DNA from: Nocardia xishanensis NBRC 101358
GTDB lineage: Bacteria; Actinomycetota; Actinomycetes; Mycobacteriales; Mycobacteriaceae
NCBI RefSeq assembly: GCF_001613365.1
Contig: NZ_BDCF01000045.1
Span: 1-64,000, forward strand
Direction of reading: 5' to 3'
DNA length: 64,000 nt
Within the stretch, counting starts at the first letter, position 1, and every line of letters starts with the position of its first letter. Positions 37,801 through 42,297 of this stretch are shown piece after piece. The notes under the pieces were generated by a model. The model was not told the DNA's origin, ran no database searches, and saw only the letters and a program-made list of their open reading frames with translations. Both the position numbers and the translations under genes were made by a program.

Positions 37801-39169
37801 GAATGCGATGGGGGAGTTGGAGTATCGGGGCCGCACCGATTTCCAGGTGAAGATCCGCGGTTTCCGCATCGAGCTCGGGGAGATCGACGCGGTGCTCACC
37901 GAGCACGCGGACGTGGACTTCGCGGTCACCGTCGGCCGGGAGAATCCCGCGGGAGCAACGGTTCTGGTTTCGTACGTGGTGGCCGCCCCCGGCCGGGACA
38001 TCGATGCGGATCGGCTGACCGAATGGGCGGCGCGAATACTGCCCGCGCACATGGTGCCGACGGCGATCGTCGTCCTCGACGACGTGCCGTTGACCTCGGT
38101 GGGCAAACTCGACCGCGCGGCGCTGCCCGCACCGGAATTCGCCGCCCGCGCCTATCGCGCGCCGTCGACGGCGCTCGAGACCACCGTCTGCGAGGCGTTC
38201 GCCGCCGTACTGTGCCGCGATCGAATCGGACTGGACGACAACTTCTTCGAGCTCGGCGGCAACTCGCTGATCGCGACCGCGCTGACCGCCCGGCTGGGGG
38301 AGGCCCTCGGCACGACGGTCCCGGTGATGTGGGTGTTCACCGCACCCACTCCGGCGGGCATCGTCGCGGAGCTGCGCGCGGGCGGCGCCGACAGCACTGC
38401 CTTCGATGTGCTGCTGCCGTTGCGAGCGTCGGGGACCGCAGAGCCGCTGTTCTGCGTCCATCCGATCGGCGGCATCGCCTGGTCGTTCGCGGGGCTCGCC
38501 GCGCACCTCGACGCGGACCGTCCCCTCTACGGCCTCCAGTCGCCCGCCCTGAGTTCCGCTGACCCGCTGCCGGATTCGATCGAGGACTGGGCACGGCTCT
38601 ACGTCGAGCAGATTCGCGCCGTGCAACCGGAAGGTCCGTATCACCTGCTCGGCTGGTCGCTCGGCGGCGTGCTGGCGCACGCCATGGCCGTCCAGCTCAG
38701 GGACCAGGGCGAGCGGGTGGCGCTGCTGGGCATGCTGGACAGCCACCTGCGCACGGAATCGGACCGCTCCGACGCGGTGCCGCTGCCGGAATTGCTCGGC
38801 GGGCTGCTCGGTGATCGAGCCGTGGAACTCGACCTGGACGACACGGTGGACCTACCCGGGTTGGCCGAGCGGTTGAGCGCGCTCCCCGAACCGTTCGCCT
38901 CCTTCGGAACCGCGCGGATCGAACGGGTCGTGGACGCGGCGGGTGTGTCGGCGGTCCTCGCCGCGGCCTACCGCCCGCGGCCGTTCGACGGCGACTTGGT
39001 GTATTTCACCGCAGCCCAGGACGATCCGACCGGCTCGGACGGCGCCGCGACCTGGACCGCGGCGATCACCGGCGCCGTGCACAACCACGCGGTGGACGCC
39101 ACCCACTGGCGCATGACCGCCGACACGGCGCTGCGACGGATCGCGGACGCGCTGCGCGCCTGGTTGTGA
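22802..39169 (+). CDS. Four-module non-ribosomal peptide synthetase, A-T-E-C-A-T-E-C-A-T-C-A-T-TE
   Basis: ATG 22802 (MDGVRRAVRGRIRRRSSNPL) gives 5,455 residues. Domains by residue: A1 20-530, T1 (Ser565), E1 613-1070, C2 1110-1537, extra C-lobe 1547-1774, A2 1790-2300, T2 (Ser2341), E2 2387-2850, C3 2883-3314, extra C-lobe 3323-3540, A3 3557-4053, T3 (Ser4097), C4 4152-4594, A4 4614-5107, T4 (Ser5155), TE 5210-5455 (GWSLGG, Ser5286). Active motifs are intact: YTSGSTG in A domains, HHYVIDG in both E, HHILLDG in C2 and C3, HHISGDG in C4. T1 and T2 carry GGDSI as expected before E; T3 and T4 carry GGNSL. The product should be a tetrapeptide with two N-terminal D residues. Hand-read A codes: DVLLVAGIL, DPLIAGAIV, DQEISGGIG, DLWHLIVVS. 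Confidence 0.95.
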   Translation: MDGVRRAVRGRIRRRSSNPLFVQLLTAAVESAADSIAISYDPTGEPGDRRELTYTELDQASSRLARDLIDRDIGPGDVVAVGFTRSIESVLAVWAIAKTGAAYVPVDPALPAERIAYVVADSRAVLGLTATTHRPLLGDGVEWLELDDPRHRERIAARAAHPISYVDRVRVLTEQHPAYVIYTSGSTGRPKGVVVTHAGLASLVTAVRERYAVDAAARVLHVCSPNFDVSVLELLLAFGAGATLVVSPPTVFGGADLADLLRRERVTHLLITPAALESVDPAGLDALRVVVVAGDAFGPALVERWAASGRSFYNGYGPTEATILATGSTQLEPGHPITIGAAMPGVGAVVLDARLRPVPPEVTGELYLSGPALAQGYLGRAALTAERFVASPFGGEAGARMYRTGDLVRRTADGDFEYLGRTDFQVKIRGFRIELGEIDAALTAHPDVDYAATLGKVAPSGATVLVSYVLAREGVSLDTGELSRFAGASLPGHMVPSAFVALDAIPLTANGKLDRQALPEPVFEAAVSRAPQGEVESRIAELFAQVLGVRRVGAEDSFFAAGGDSILSIQLVSRARAAGISFTPQDVFEHRTVAGLARVAVVGAESVPKLAELPGGGVGEIPLTPVLAAYLAGGRSFGRFTQHMVLALPERIDRAGLVATLAAVLDHHDILRAQLRPVDGQWRLRTLPVGAVDADALITCVDVPAGLGLEELSEIASAAMDSALDTLDPAAARMIACTWLSRPDGRDALIVAAHHYVIDGVSWRILIADLVAAWAQRDGGHRITLPAVGTSFRRWAYGLVEAATDRTGELSYWQRTLAVDDPPLGARALDPAHDTSDTVRRFTITVPAGVTHAVLTELPTVYRAGVNDGLLAALALATRAWRANRGVDAAATRVRLEGHGREEATVAGADLTRTVGWFTTMYPVALDLSGIDPEAAWRGGAATAALLKAVKEQLITVPDKGIGFGMLRYLNPDTAAGLEGALGQIGFNYLGKISTGDVPEALTGGSWLPTDDWGAPDAAQDAAMPAAAVVDINALVTDTDAGAQLTASFAYASEILDADAVRELAERWVAALTVLAGHLRDSSAGGLTPADVPLVRVTQAELDIWRAERPGLVDVLPLSPLQLGLLFLTQMSATADPYLLQLAVELSGDIDLDRLRRAAQAVLDRHPILRSAFGSSAAGDPVQFVCERLEVPWRVVDTPDTDPAVFFAAEQGLGFDPAVAPLVRFTVYRGAFGRTHLVLTAHHILLDGWSMPLLMKDLLISYAADGISSPLPGMRPYRDYLAWLAHYDREAALRTWSRALEGLTPTRLAAVVAPPVHTAEGYGVCAADLSRDETAALSAFAAAAGVTVNTVVQAAWGLVLAACAGRDDVVFGAVVSGRPPQLDGVDDMVGLFANTVPVRVRFEEGDSLRQLLTRLQSEQVSLLDGHHVGLADIQRAAGAGELFDSLLAYESYPVDADGLRQAYGKIDGLEIVDLQAVNFTHYPVAVQVDMGAELRLQVQHRRDVITDATGHALADRLRALIGEFVAAPERTATETLALLDDRNDIVAQTRYWREALAGLPDELNLPVDRPRSAASVTADGHIDFEIDADLHRRLQQLARTADVTVFTVVHAAFAVLLARLSGAGDIAIGTPVSDGSGNTVVLRTRVRGDLSFGALLSQAKDVALQAFSRSDLPFDGLSALLDRPTERLPLVRTMFSAGERAPFAVEPSGAAPSSRQDLSLHIREHATGIAANFTFSQALFDQNTVQVFAERFLRLLAAAVHRPEIPVGDLPLLDTEERALLTRVADDAVMATGLLPDLLTRGVALGRDRVAVRDRNRSIGYGELDERTSRLARVLIHRGVGPERSVAVALPRSADLAAAVLAVTKAGGAHVPIDPVLPVERMRHMVSDSGAVLGITSAEYADRLPGDVGWLVLDDPATERECAAQSPAPVTDADRLAPLRMRHPAYVIYTSGSTGVPKGVTVTHAGLGGILDGTVKQYRLEPHHRFLQICSPSFDPSVLEWLCAFSVGATLVVVPPGVAGGAELGDLLRDEAVTHTIITPAVLGTVDPAGLDALAVVAVGGDVTTPELLAKWQPGRRYLNAYGPTEATIVTSFAELSAGQRITIGKPVHGMSALVLDARLNPVPPGVAGELYLAGGALARGYRNRAGLTAERFLPNPWGGPGARMYRTGDVVRLRPASACVDAGSRSAPWDLDYVGRADTQVKVRGFRIELGEIDAVLAGHDDVDFVVTIGRTMASGSTALVSYVLAAPGRAVDPALLTEHAAKILPSHMVPSAIVVLDELPLTTNGKLDRKALPEPVFEMAPARAPLGPIESRLAELFAQVLGVPSVGVNDSFFAVGGDSIMSIQLVSLAKTAGIVFTARDVFEHKTVAGLARVATVGADAPPTVLAELPGGGVGEVPLTPVLAEFLANGSCDRFAQTMVLALPDGIDRAGLVETIAAVLDRHEVLRSRVWRDDGRWRFETLTRDAVDADELVIEIDATAVADSELTRTGSAAMASALAALDPAAARMIAFAWVRRTGARDALAVAAHHYVIDGVSWRILIPDLVLAWAQRAAGQRIELPAVGTSFRRWAHGLTEAAAGRAGEADYWQRVLATPDPLLGARTVDCAIDTEPTLRSITVRVPVEVTEAMLTTLPALYRGGVNDGLLAALALAVRAWRARRGVDAPTTRIRLEGHGREETVVPGADLTRTLGWFTSIYPVAIDLSGIDTAQALADGAVLAAVMKTVKEQLLAVPDKGIGFGMLRHLDPGTAGRLTGDIGQIGFNYLGRASAGGAADQTDGSWLPTADLGEIEIEYDPALPAGAVIDINAIVADTATGPLMEASFRYASGILDEAAVRELADDWTAALAAVAEHVWHPAAGGLTPSDVPLVRVSQDELDRWRRTYPGLSDVLPLSPLQSSLLVLIELLAGSVDAYIIQLAAELTGELDTDRLRGVAQTILDRHANLRSAFVATADGTPVQLVVDGIEMPWRIIDGVADADLPRLLAAEQRTEFDPAIAPLLRFTVYTTDSGRSHLVLTGHHILLDGWSMPLLMKELLVLYATGGDASPLPQVRPYRDYLRWLSQQDRAAAERAWSEMLAGATATMLAPELTWPAASGDGFGLCEFELSTAQTAELTAYAAAAEVTANTVMQAAWGLVVAAGTGRDDVVFGATISGRPAELDGIGEMIGLFVDAIPVRVRFDQGTTIRSLIDGVQAEQVSLLDHHHLGLGAIQRVAGQGELFDTMLVFESYPVDVEGLRQASGALDGVRVDGLSGADYTHYPITVLVFLGSRTLVQLKYRRDVVADTTAQAVADRLRRVLGDLVDAPERRAAETALLLDVESDDAITRSRYWRTALAGLPELELPASGSRTAPGANDRGRVDFSVPDETHRGLRLLADAEGVTWSAVVRTALAVLLTRLSGVDDVAIGSPVRDGRCAEVVLRTKVDRRARFVDLLPEAHRVELEGFAHSGIPFDELVDLLGVRRSQARHPLFQVALSFHGPAEAVGDLAISLTDGPTELFGEMCYTRERFGDFEADAFAQRFVRVLTALAERPDLPVGDLPMLAADEYERLTRMGGGCPAAVGTLPDLLVRGVRFGRDRIAVRDAGRAYTYGELDESSSRLARVLIERGVAPETVVALAIRRSYEMVVAVWAVAKAGGAYLPVDPTYPAERVRYMVADSGAAVGITVADEVAGLSGAVDWLVLDDPAVLARCAAESAAAVTDTDRREPLRMSHPAYVIYTSGSTGLPKGVAVTHVGLGGLVGHTVDMLGLAPEHRMLHVCSPSFDQSVEELSSAFYSGATLVIAPPDTVGGAELHELLRAERVTHTIITPTLLGTVDPVGLDDLAVVSAGGEATTPELVAKWQPGRRFINGYGPTEVTIGATYTTLAAGQRVTIGRPVPGIGAMVLDERLHPVPAGVAGELYLAGPALARGYRGRAGATAERFVAHPWLSGERMYRTGDLVRWVPAAEAGGWELECLGRTDFQVKIRGFRIELGEIDAVLAGYPGVEYSVTMGRENPSGATVLVSYVTGRDLDADRLTGWAARTLPSHMVPAAVVVLDEVPRTAVGKLDRNALPEPEFAARAYREPATVLERTVASVFAEVLGVDRIGADDDFFQQGGNSLLATRVTARLGAAVDARVPVRLLFAAPTVAGCAREVAKLTGAGGRPVLVAGQRPERIPLSPAQQRMWFLNRFDTGSAAYNIPVAIRLTGELDIDALRWAFTDLVARHEILRTVYPQRQDGPVQVVLPPEHPDAPILRVRPVADVETAVAKLLSTVFDVTVEVPVRAVLFQAGDREFVLAMVVHHISGDGYSGGPLTRDLAAAYAARALGQAPQWAPLAVQYVDYALWQRALLGREDEPGSPAAEQIAYWRQALADLPDQLELPRDRPRPAVQSYAGGQVPLRIEPETHAALAELARARGATLFMVVHTALAVLLARLSGTDDIAIGTPVAGRGEAALDDLIGMFVNTLVFRTRVDPDASFTELLERQRDTDLQAFAHADVPFERLVEVLNPARSTARHPLFQVGLSFQNLAEVRMELSGLTVAAWETDRRLSQFDLHVIVADGYDEQGAPTGIGGFFTYATDLFDESTVRGFADRFVRLLDAVVADATAPVGAIDLLAATERSRILTAWNDTTHPVDTSATLPSLLDAAVAAAPDAVALITADGARSSYAELDARVNQLARHLISLGVGPESQVALAIRRSMDLVVAMYAVSKAGGAYVPVDPDQPARRSEYILATAAPICVLTDADADFATSVAPVVRLDRVDLSAMDASTITDADRVAPLRAEHAAYVIFTSGSTGRPKGVAVSHGAIVNQLRWKAAEFGLAADDAVLLKTAATFDLSVWEFWSAATCGGRLVIAAPDGHRDPAHLNGLVAREGVTTLHTVPSMLDALLTGRLPDSLRRVLAIGETLPAALARRFAAAAPEAALFNVYGPTEAAVSITSHAVRPADETAVPIGAPVWNSQVYVLDSRLRPVPVGVPGELYVAGAQLARGYFGRVDLTAERFVANPFEPGARMYRTGDLVAWNAMGELEYRGRTDFQVKIRGFRIELGEIDAVLTEHADVDFAVTVGRENPAGATVLVSYVVAAPGRDIDADRLTEWAARILPAHMVPTAIVVLDDVPLTSVGKLDRAALPAPEFAARAYRAPSTALETTVCEAFAAVLCRDRIGLDDNFFELGGNSLIATALTARLGEALGTTVPVMWVFTAPTPAGIVAELRAGGADSTAFDVLLPLRASGTAEPLFCVHPIGGIAWSFAGLAAHLDADRPLYGLQSPALSSADPLPDSIEDWARLYVEQIRAVQPEGPYHLLGWSLGGVLAHAMAVQLRDQGERVALLGMLDSHLRTESDRSDAVPLPELLGGLLGDRAVELDLDDTVDLPGLAERLSALPEPFASFGTARIERVVDAAGVSAVLAAAYRPRPFDGDLVYFTAAQDDPTGSDGAATWTAAITGAVHNHAVDATHWRMTADTALRRIADALRAWL

Positions 39170-39173
39170 CGAT

Positions 39174-39205
39174 CGGCGGGATCGGCAGGGCTGCCGATCC
39201 CGCCG
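39174..39205. terminator. Perfect 15-bp hairpin after the NRPS
   Basis: CGGCGGGATCGGCAG and CTGCCGATCCCGCCG form a perfect 15-bp stem with a GG loop, 4 bp after the NRPS stop and 8 bp before the end of the convergent small gene. It should end transcription from both sides. Confidence 0.85.
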
Positions 39206-39213
39206 CCCACGGT

Positions 39214-39463
39214 CTATCGCCCGGCCTTCAGCGCCGCGCCGCGCGCCCGCACGTCGTCGGCCAGCTGCTTGCCTTGCGCCCGCGCCTCGGCCCAGCGCCT
39301 GCGCGATCTCCTGCTTGGTCGGCCGGACGAAACCCTCGGCCTCCCCGATCCGTAGACCGGACCGCGCCTGCGCCGCTTCCGCGGCGACCATCCGCTGATC
39401 CGCCTTCGCGCCGACGGCCTCCATGCGAGCGCCGACCAGGTCCGAGAGGGTGTTGTGCGACAT
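39214..39463 (-). pseudogene. Small helical protein gene with a one-base frameshift
   Basis: From ATG 39463 the frame reads MSHNTLSDLVGARMEAVGAK, then RPTKQEIAQAL. At about 39,298, in a CTGGGCC run, coding character moves one base to AEARAQGKQLADDVRARGAA and ends LKAGR at 39214. Joined, the product would be an 82-residue Ala-rich helical protein. An extra G is the simplest cause. Without the correction the first frame runs on for over 100 codons with no coding character. It may be a true mutation or a base-call error. Confidence 0.55.
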
Positions 39464-39558
39464 CGTTCTTCTCCTCGTGTTAGCGCCGGAGTCGTTGTTT
39501 CCGGCTGACGAGAACGACAATGACCGCCGCCGCTGACAGCGCGCTGACAGTCCCGCAC

Positions 39559-39933
39559 TCAGTAGTCGCAGAGCTTTGTCCAGCGGTTCTTCTTGGTGTT
39601 GTCCTTGAACCACAGGCCCGCGCCCGAGATATAGGGGACCGCGACGTCGTAGTGGCCCTCGCGGTAGACGACGTGCTGATCGTCCCAGGTGACCCGGGGC
39701 GACTTGCTGTCCACATCGTCGAGGAATCCGTAGAAGTAGAAGTAGCGGTACTCGCGGTCGATATCGCCGTCGGCGAACTCGACTTCGAGATCGGTGTCGG
39801 CCTCGAACCACCCGTACCCCGCGAGGTCGCCCTTGCACTTGCCTTTCACCCGGTACGTCTTCGCCTGCGCCGCACCGGCGACCGCGACCATGACAGCGGT
39901 GAACACGGCCAGCACGCACAGCAGCTTCTTCAC
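39559..39933 (-). CDS. Secreted protein of unknown function
   Basis: The 124-residue protein has a Sec signal (MKKLLCVLAVFTAVMVAVAG, AAQA) and a mature part rich in Tyr, Asp and Lys (KTYRVKGKCKGDLAGYGWFE, YRYFYFYGFLDDVD, ending WTKLCDY). Two Cys in the mature part, near each end, may pair. The beta-rich pattern suggests a small all-beta domain. No family recognised. It is upstream of the frame-shifted small gene on the same strand, about 95 bp away. Confidence 0.65.
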   Translation of the reverse strand: MKKLLCVLAVFTAVMVAVAGAAQAKTYRVKGKCKGDLAGYGWFEADTDLEVEFADGDIDREYRYFYFYGFLDDVDSKSPRVTWDDQHVVYREGHYDVAVPYISGAGLWFKDNTKKNRWTKLCDY

Positions 39934-39984
39934 GATGGACCTCCCCAGATTGTTTCGGCGCCACCGACATTAGAGGTCTGCCCC

Positions 39985-40214
39985 GAGCAAACGCTGAAGA
40001 AGTTCTTGCAATGCGGTGACCAGTGCGCGCCGACCGTCTCGGGACGACCCACCCCGGAGTCGGCCTATCTCGCCGATCTGCCGGCCGACGGCTCCGCGGT
40101 GGTCGCGAGCGACTACATCGGGCTCGGCGCCGAGGGCCTGCCTAGCTACCTCGACAGCATCGTCCCGGTCGCCGTCCCCGACGTTCGCGCGTTTCTCGCT
40201 GCGGCCGTGGACCA
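39985..40214 (+). pseudogene. Fragment of a secretory lipase-type alpha/beta hydrolase
   Basis: The frame gives CGDQCAPTVSGRPTPESAYL and ADGSAVVASDYIGLGAEGLP, then SYLDS. This matches the segment before the nucleophile in secretory lipases (DQCAPT, then VVASDYxGLG and HPYL). The oxyanion start, the GxSxG nucleophile and the rest are missing and no start codon fits. It is a truncated relic between two minus-strand genes. Confidence 0.5.
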
Positions 40215-40238
40215 GCCGAGATCACGCACCGGAAGGGC

Positions 40239-41276
40239 TCAGCGCTTGGTCGTGGCTCGAGCGACGGCGCGGAACGCGCGTTGCTTCAGACGTCGCCGAG
40301 CCCTGGCGAGCAAGGGCGCTTCCGGCAACGGCGCCGCAGTCCCGAACCGGGGAAACAGCGCGGCGGCGTTCGTGCGCTCGATGCCGCGGCGGGCGGACTC
40401 GTCGAGGTGCGGGTATTCGTGGAGCCCGGCGTTGAAGTAGTGCACCGCCGGTTCGGGGGCGAACGGCCAATCGCTGCCGTACAGCACGTGCCCGGGTTCG
40501 GCGAAGGCGAGCAAGCTCGGCAGTGCGGCGGCGCTCGCCGACAGCGCGGTGTCGAAGTAGAAGCTCGCGAAGTCGTCGAGGACGTCGACGGGGCTGGCTC
40601 CGGTCTGGTTGACGATGCTCAACGCCATGCGGTGGGCGGCGTACGGGACGAAGCCGCCCGCGTGGCCGAGGATGAAGCGAATGTTGGGGTAGTGGCGACG
40701 GATTCCATTGCGTACCAACAGATATGCCGCGCGCGTCGTGTCGAGCAGGAAGTCCGCGGCGAAGGGCGGGATACCGGGCACCGTCTCGGCGGGCAGGTCG
40801 GCGGGATGGACGAGGACCACCGCCGAGCGGTCGTCGAGAACGCGGAACAGGTCGTCCTGTCCCTCGGCTCCGAGATAGGTCCCCCGCGAGTTGCCCAGAA
40901 GAACGACACCATCGGCTGCCAGGTCGTCCAGGGCCCGCCGCGCTTCGGCCGCGGCCGCGGCCACATCGGGCATCGGCAGCGTGGCGAAGAAGCCGAAGCG
41001 ATCGGGATGCTCGGCGGCGAGCTTGGCGGCGTAGTCGTTGACCGCCCGGGCGAGCTCCCCGGCCTCGGCGCTTTCGGCCAGGAACGCGGTGCCGGGAGTC
41101 GACACCGAGAGGATCGCGGACGCGATACCCGCCTCCGCCATCAACCCGAGCGCCCCCTCCGGTGTCCATTCGGGCAGCTCGCGGCCGCCGGGCGCGTCGA
41201 TGCCGTGCGCTCGCAGCGCGTCGAGGTAGACGGGCGGGATCAAGTGTTGATGCACGTCGATGCGGTTGCTCGACAC
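40239..41276 (-). CDS. Amidohydrolase family protein (ACMSD-like)
   Basis: The 345-residue protein begins MSSNRIDVHQHLIPPVYLDA with the metal-binding HQH. It has ATLPMPD, VVLVHPADLP, FILGHAGGFVPYAAHRM and the C-terminal YGSDWPFAPEP that supplies the last metal Asp. These are the ACMSD/gamma-resorcylate decarboxylase motifs of amidohydrolase-2 proteins, which carry out metal-dependent decarboxylation or hydrolysis. The C-terminus carries a basic tail (RARRRLKQRAFRAVARATTK) of about 30 residues that is unusual. Substrate not predictable. It stands alone with a long spacer upstream. Confidence 0.85.
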   Translation of the reverse strand: MSSNRIDVHQHLIPPVYLDALRAHGIDAPGGRELPEWTPEGALGLMAEAGIASAILSVSTPGTAFLAESAEAGELARAVNDYAAKLAAEHPDRFGFFATLPMPDVAAAAAEARRALDDLAADGVVLLGNSRGTYLGAEGQDDLFRVLDDRSAVVLVHPADLPAETVPGIPPFAADFLLDTTRAAYLLVRNGIRRHYPNIRFILGHAGGFVPYAAHRMALSIVNQTGASPVDVLDDFASFYFDTALSASAAALPSLLAFAEPGHVLYGSDWPFAPEPAVHYFNAGLHEYPHLDESARRGIERTNAAALFPRFGTAAPLPEAPLLARARRRLKQRAFRAVARATTKR

Positions 41277-41880
41277 GTCGGTTCCTTCCTGCGCGGCCTG
41301 TGAGCGGGGCGACGTGGGATACGTGCGAGTCGCGACGCACAGGCGCCCGGCCCTCGGCCGGGAACGTCGAGGGTGCGGTCGGCTGACATGGTTCAGGTCA
41401 CATCGCCGCTCATTGTGACGATATCATCAATAAAGATGGAATTCTAGGATGATGATGAAATAATCAGCATCTCGTGGTGGCGCGCCACGCTCCGGTGTGT
41501 GACGGATGGAGGACTCGCCTGGCGGGTCGAGCTGGACGGCCGACTTGGCGGTGCGCTGCGCGTGAGGTATGGCGACCATCCATTTCTGGTCACCTGACCA
41601 GCGCATATGTCGCGTATCTGTGCCGAGTCGTACGCCCGCAGTTGCGGCGGGCCTGATCGGGTTCAGCTGTTGACAGGCTTACTAAGCGCTCGTAAACTCG
41701 AACGCGATTCGAACTCGCGTTATCGCGCAACGCTGTGTGGTGGCCCGGGATGGCTTCGCGCCCAACCGAATTCCGCGTATCAGCGATGATGTGCGGTCGA
41801 GCTGCTCGACCGAGGTTTCACAGAGGAAAGACCATCACGATGCTCGCAGCCACTTCGCGCCGCCGTCCGGAGGCTGTCCA
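41277..41880. other. Long spacer with an AT-rich patch
   Basis: No supported gene. The stretch 41,405-41,470 is much richer in A and T than its surroundings, with repeated GATGATGA, and may mark a promoter or a foreign insert. GTCACA at 41397 and TGTGAC at 41414 form an everted repeat. A strong-looking promoter lies at 41670-41698 (separate entry). The rest shows nothing recognisable. Confidence 0.45.
41670..41698 (+). promoter_or_regulatory. Sigma-70-like promoter with overlapping palindrome-like site
   Basis: TTGACA (41670-41675), a 17-bp spacer and TAAACT (41693-41698) make a near-consensus promoter pointing to the plus-strand genes at 41881 and 42290. Between the boxes, TTACTAAGCGCT followed by CGTAAA is an imperfect inverted repeat around AGCGCT, similar to TetR-type operators. 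A long leader (about 175 bp) would precede the first start codon. Confidence 0.5.
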
Positions 41881-42297
41881 ATGACCGGTGCCGTCCTCGA
41901 AATCACCCGCTCGCGCAATCCCTTCGACCAATGGGGTTCGACGCGCGACGCCAACGGCGTCACGCACTACGCGGGCCTGCCCGCGACGCTGCCGACCATG
42001 CTGCGCGCGCACGTCGCCGCGCGACCCGAGACCGAGGCGGTCGCCCAGATCGGCGGCGATCGGCTGACCTACGCGCTGCTGTGGGAGCGCGCGTCGCGGG
42101 TGGCCGGTGGACTGCGGGCGCTCGGAGCCGAGCACAGGAATCGCGTGGCCCTGCGGTATCCGGCGGGCACGAACTGGGTGCTCGCCTTCCGGTTCACGGT
42201 GCTGGCACGGACCGCGATCGTCACCGACGCCTCACGCGGCATCGGTCTGGCCGCGACGCAGGCGATCTCGGCGGCGGGCGGCAACGCCCATGCCTGA
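41881..42297 (+). pseudogene. Deletion fusion: N-terminus of a fadD-type acyl-CoA synthetase joined to an SDR N-terminus
   Basis: The 138-codon frame begins MTGAVLEITRSRNPFDQWGS and continues with acyl-CoA synthetase N-terminal sequence: LPATLPTMLRAHVAARPETE, GGDRLTYALLWERASRVAGG, VALRYPAGTNWVLAFRFTVL. It then passes without a break into RTAIVTDASRGIGLAATQAI SAAGG, the nucleotide-binding start of a short-chain dehydrogenase with TGxSRGIG as TDASRGIG, and stops. Neither protein is complete: the AMP-binding motifs and the SDR catalytic part are missing. An in-frame deletion of a fadD-SDR neighbour pair explains it. The stop overlaps the ATG of the phosphotransferase gene (ATGCCTGA). Confidence 0.65.

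Noticed and set aside
41397..41419. CRP/GlxR site
   Set aside because: The arms are GTCACA and TGTGAC in the everted order, opposite to TGTGA-N6-TCACA.
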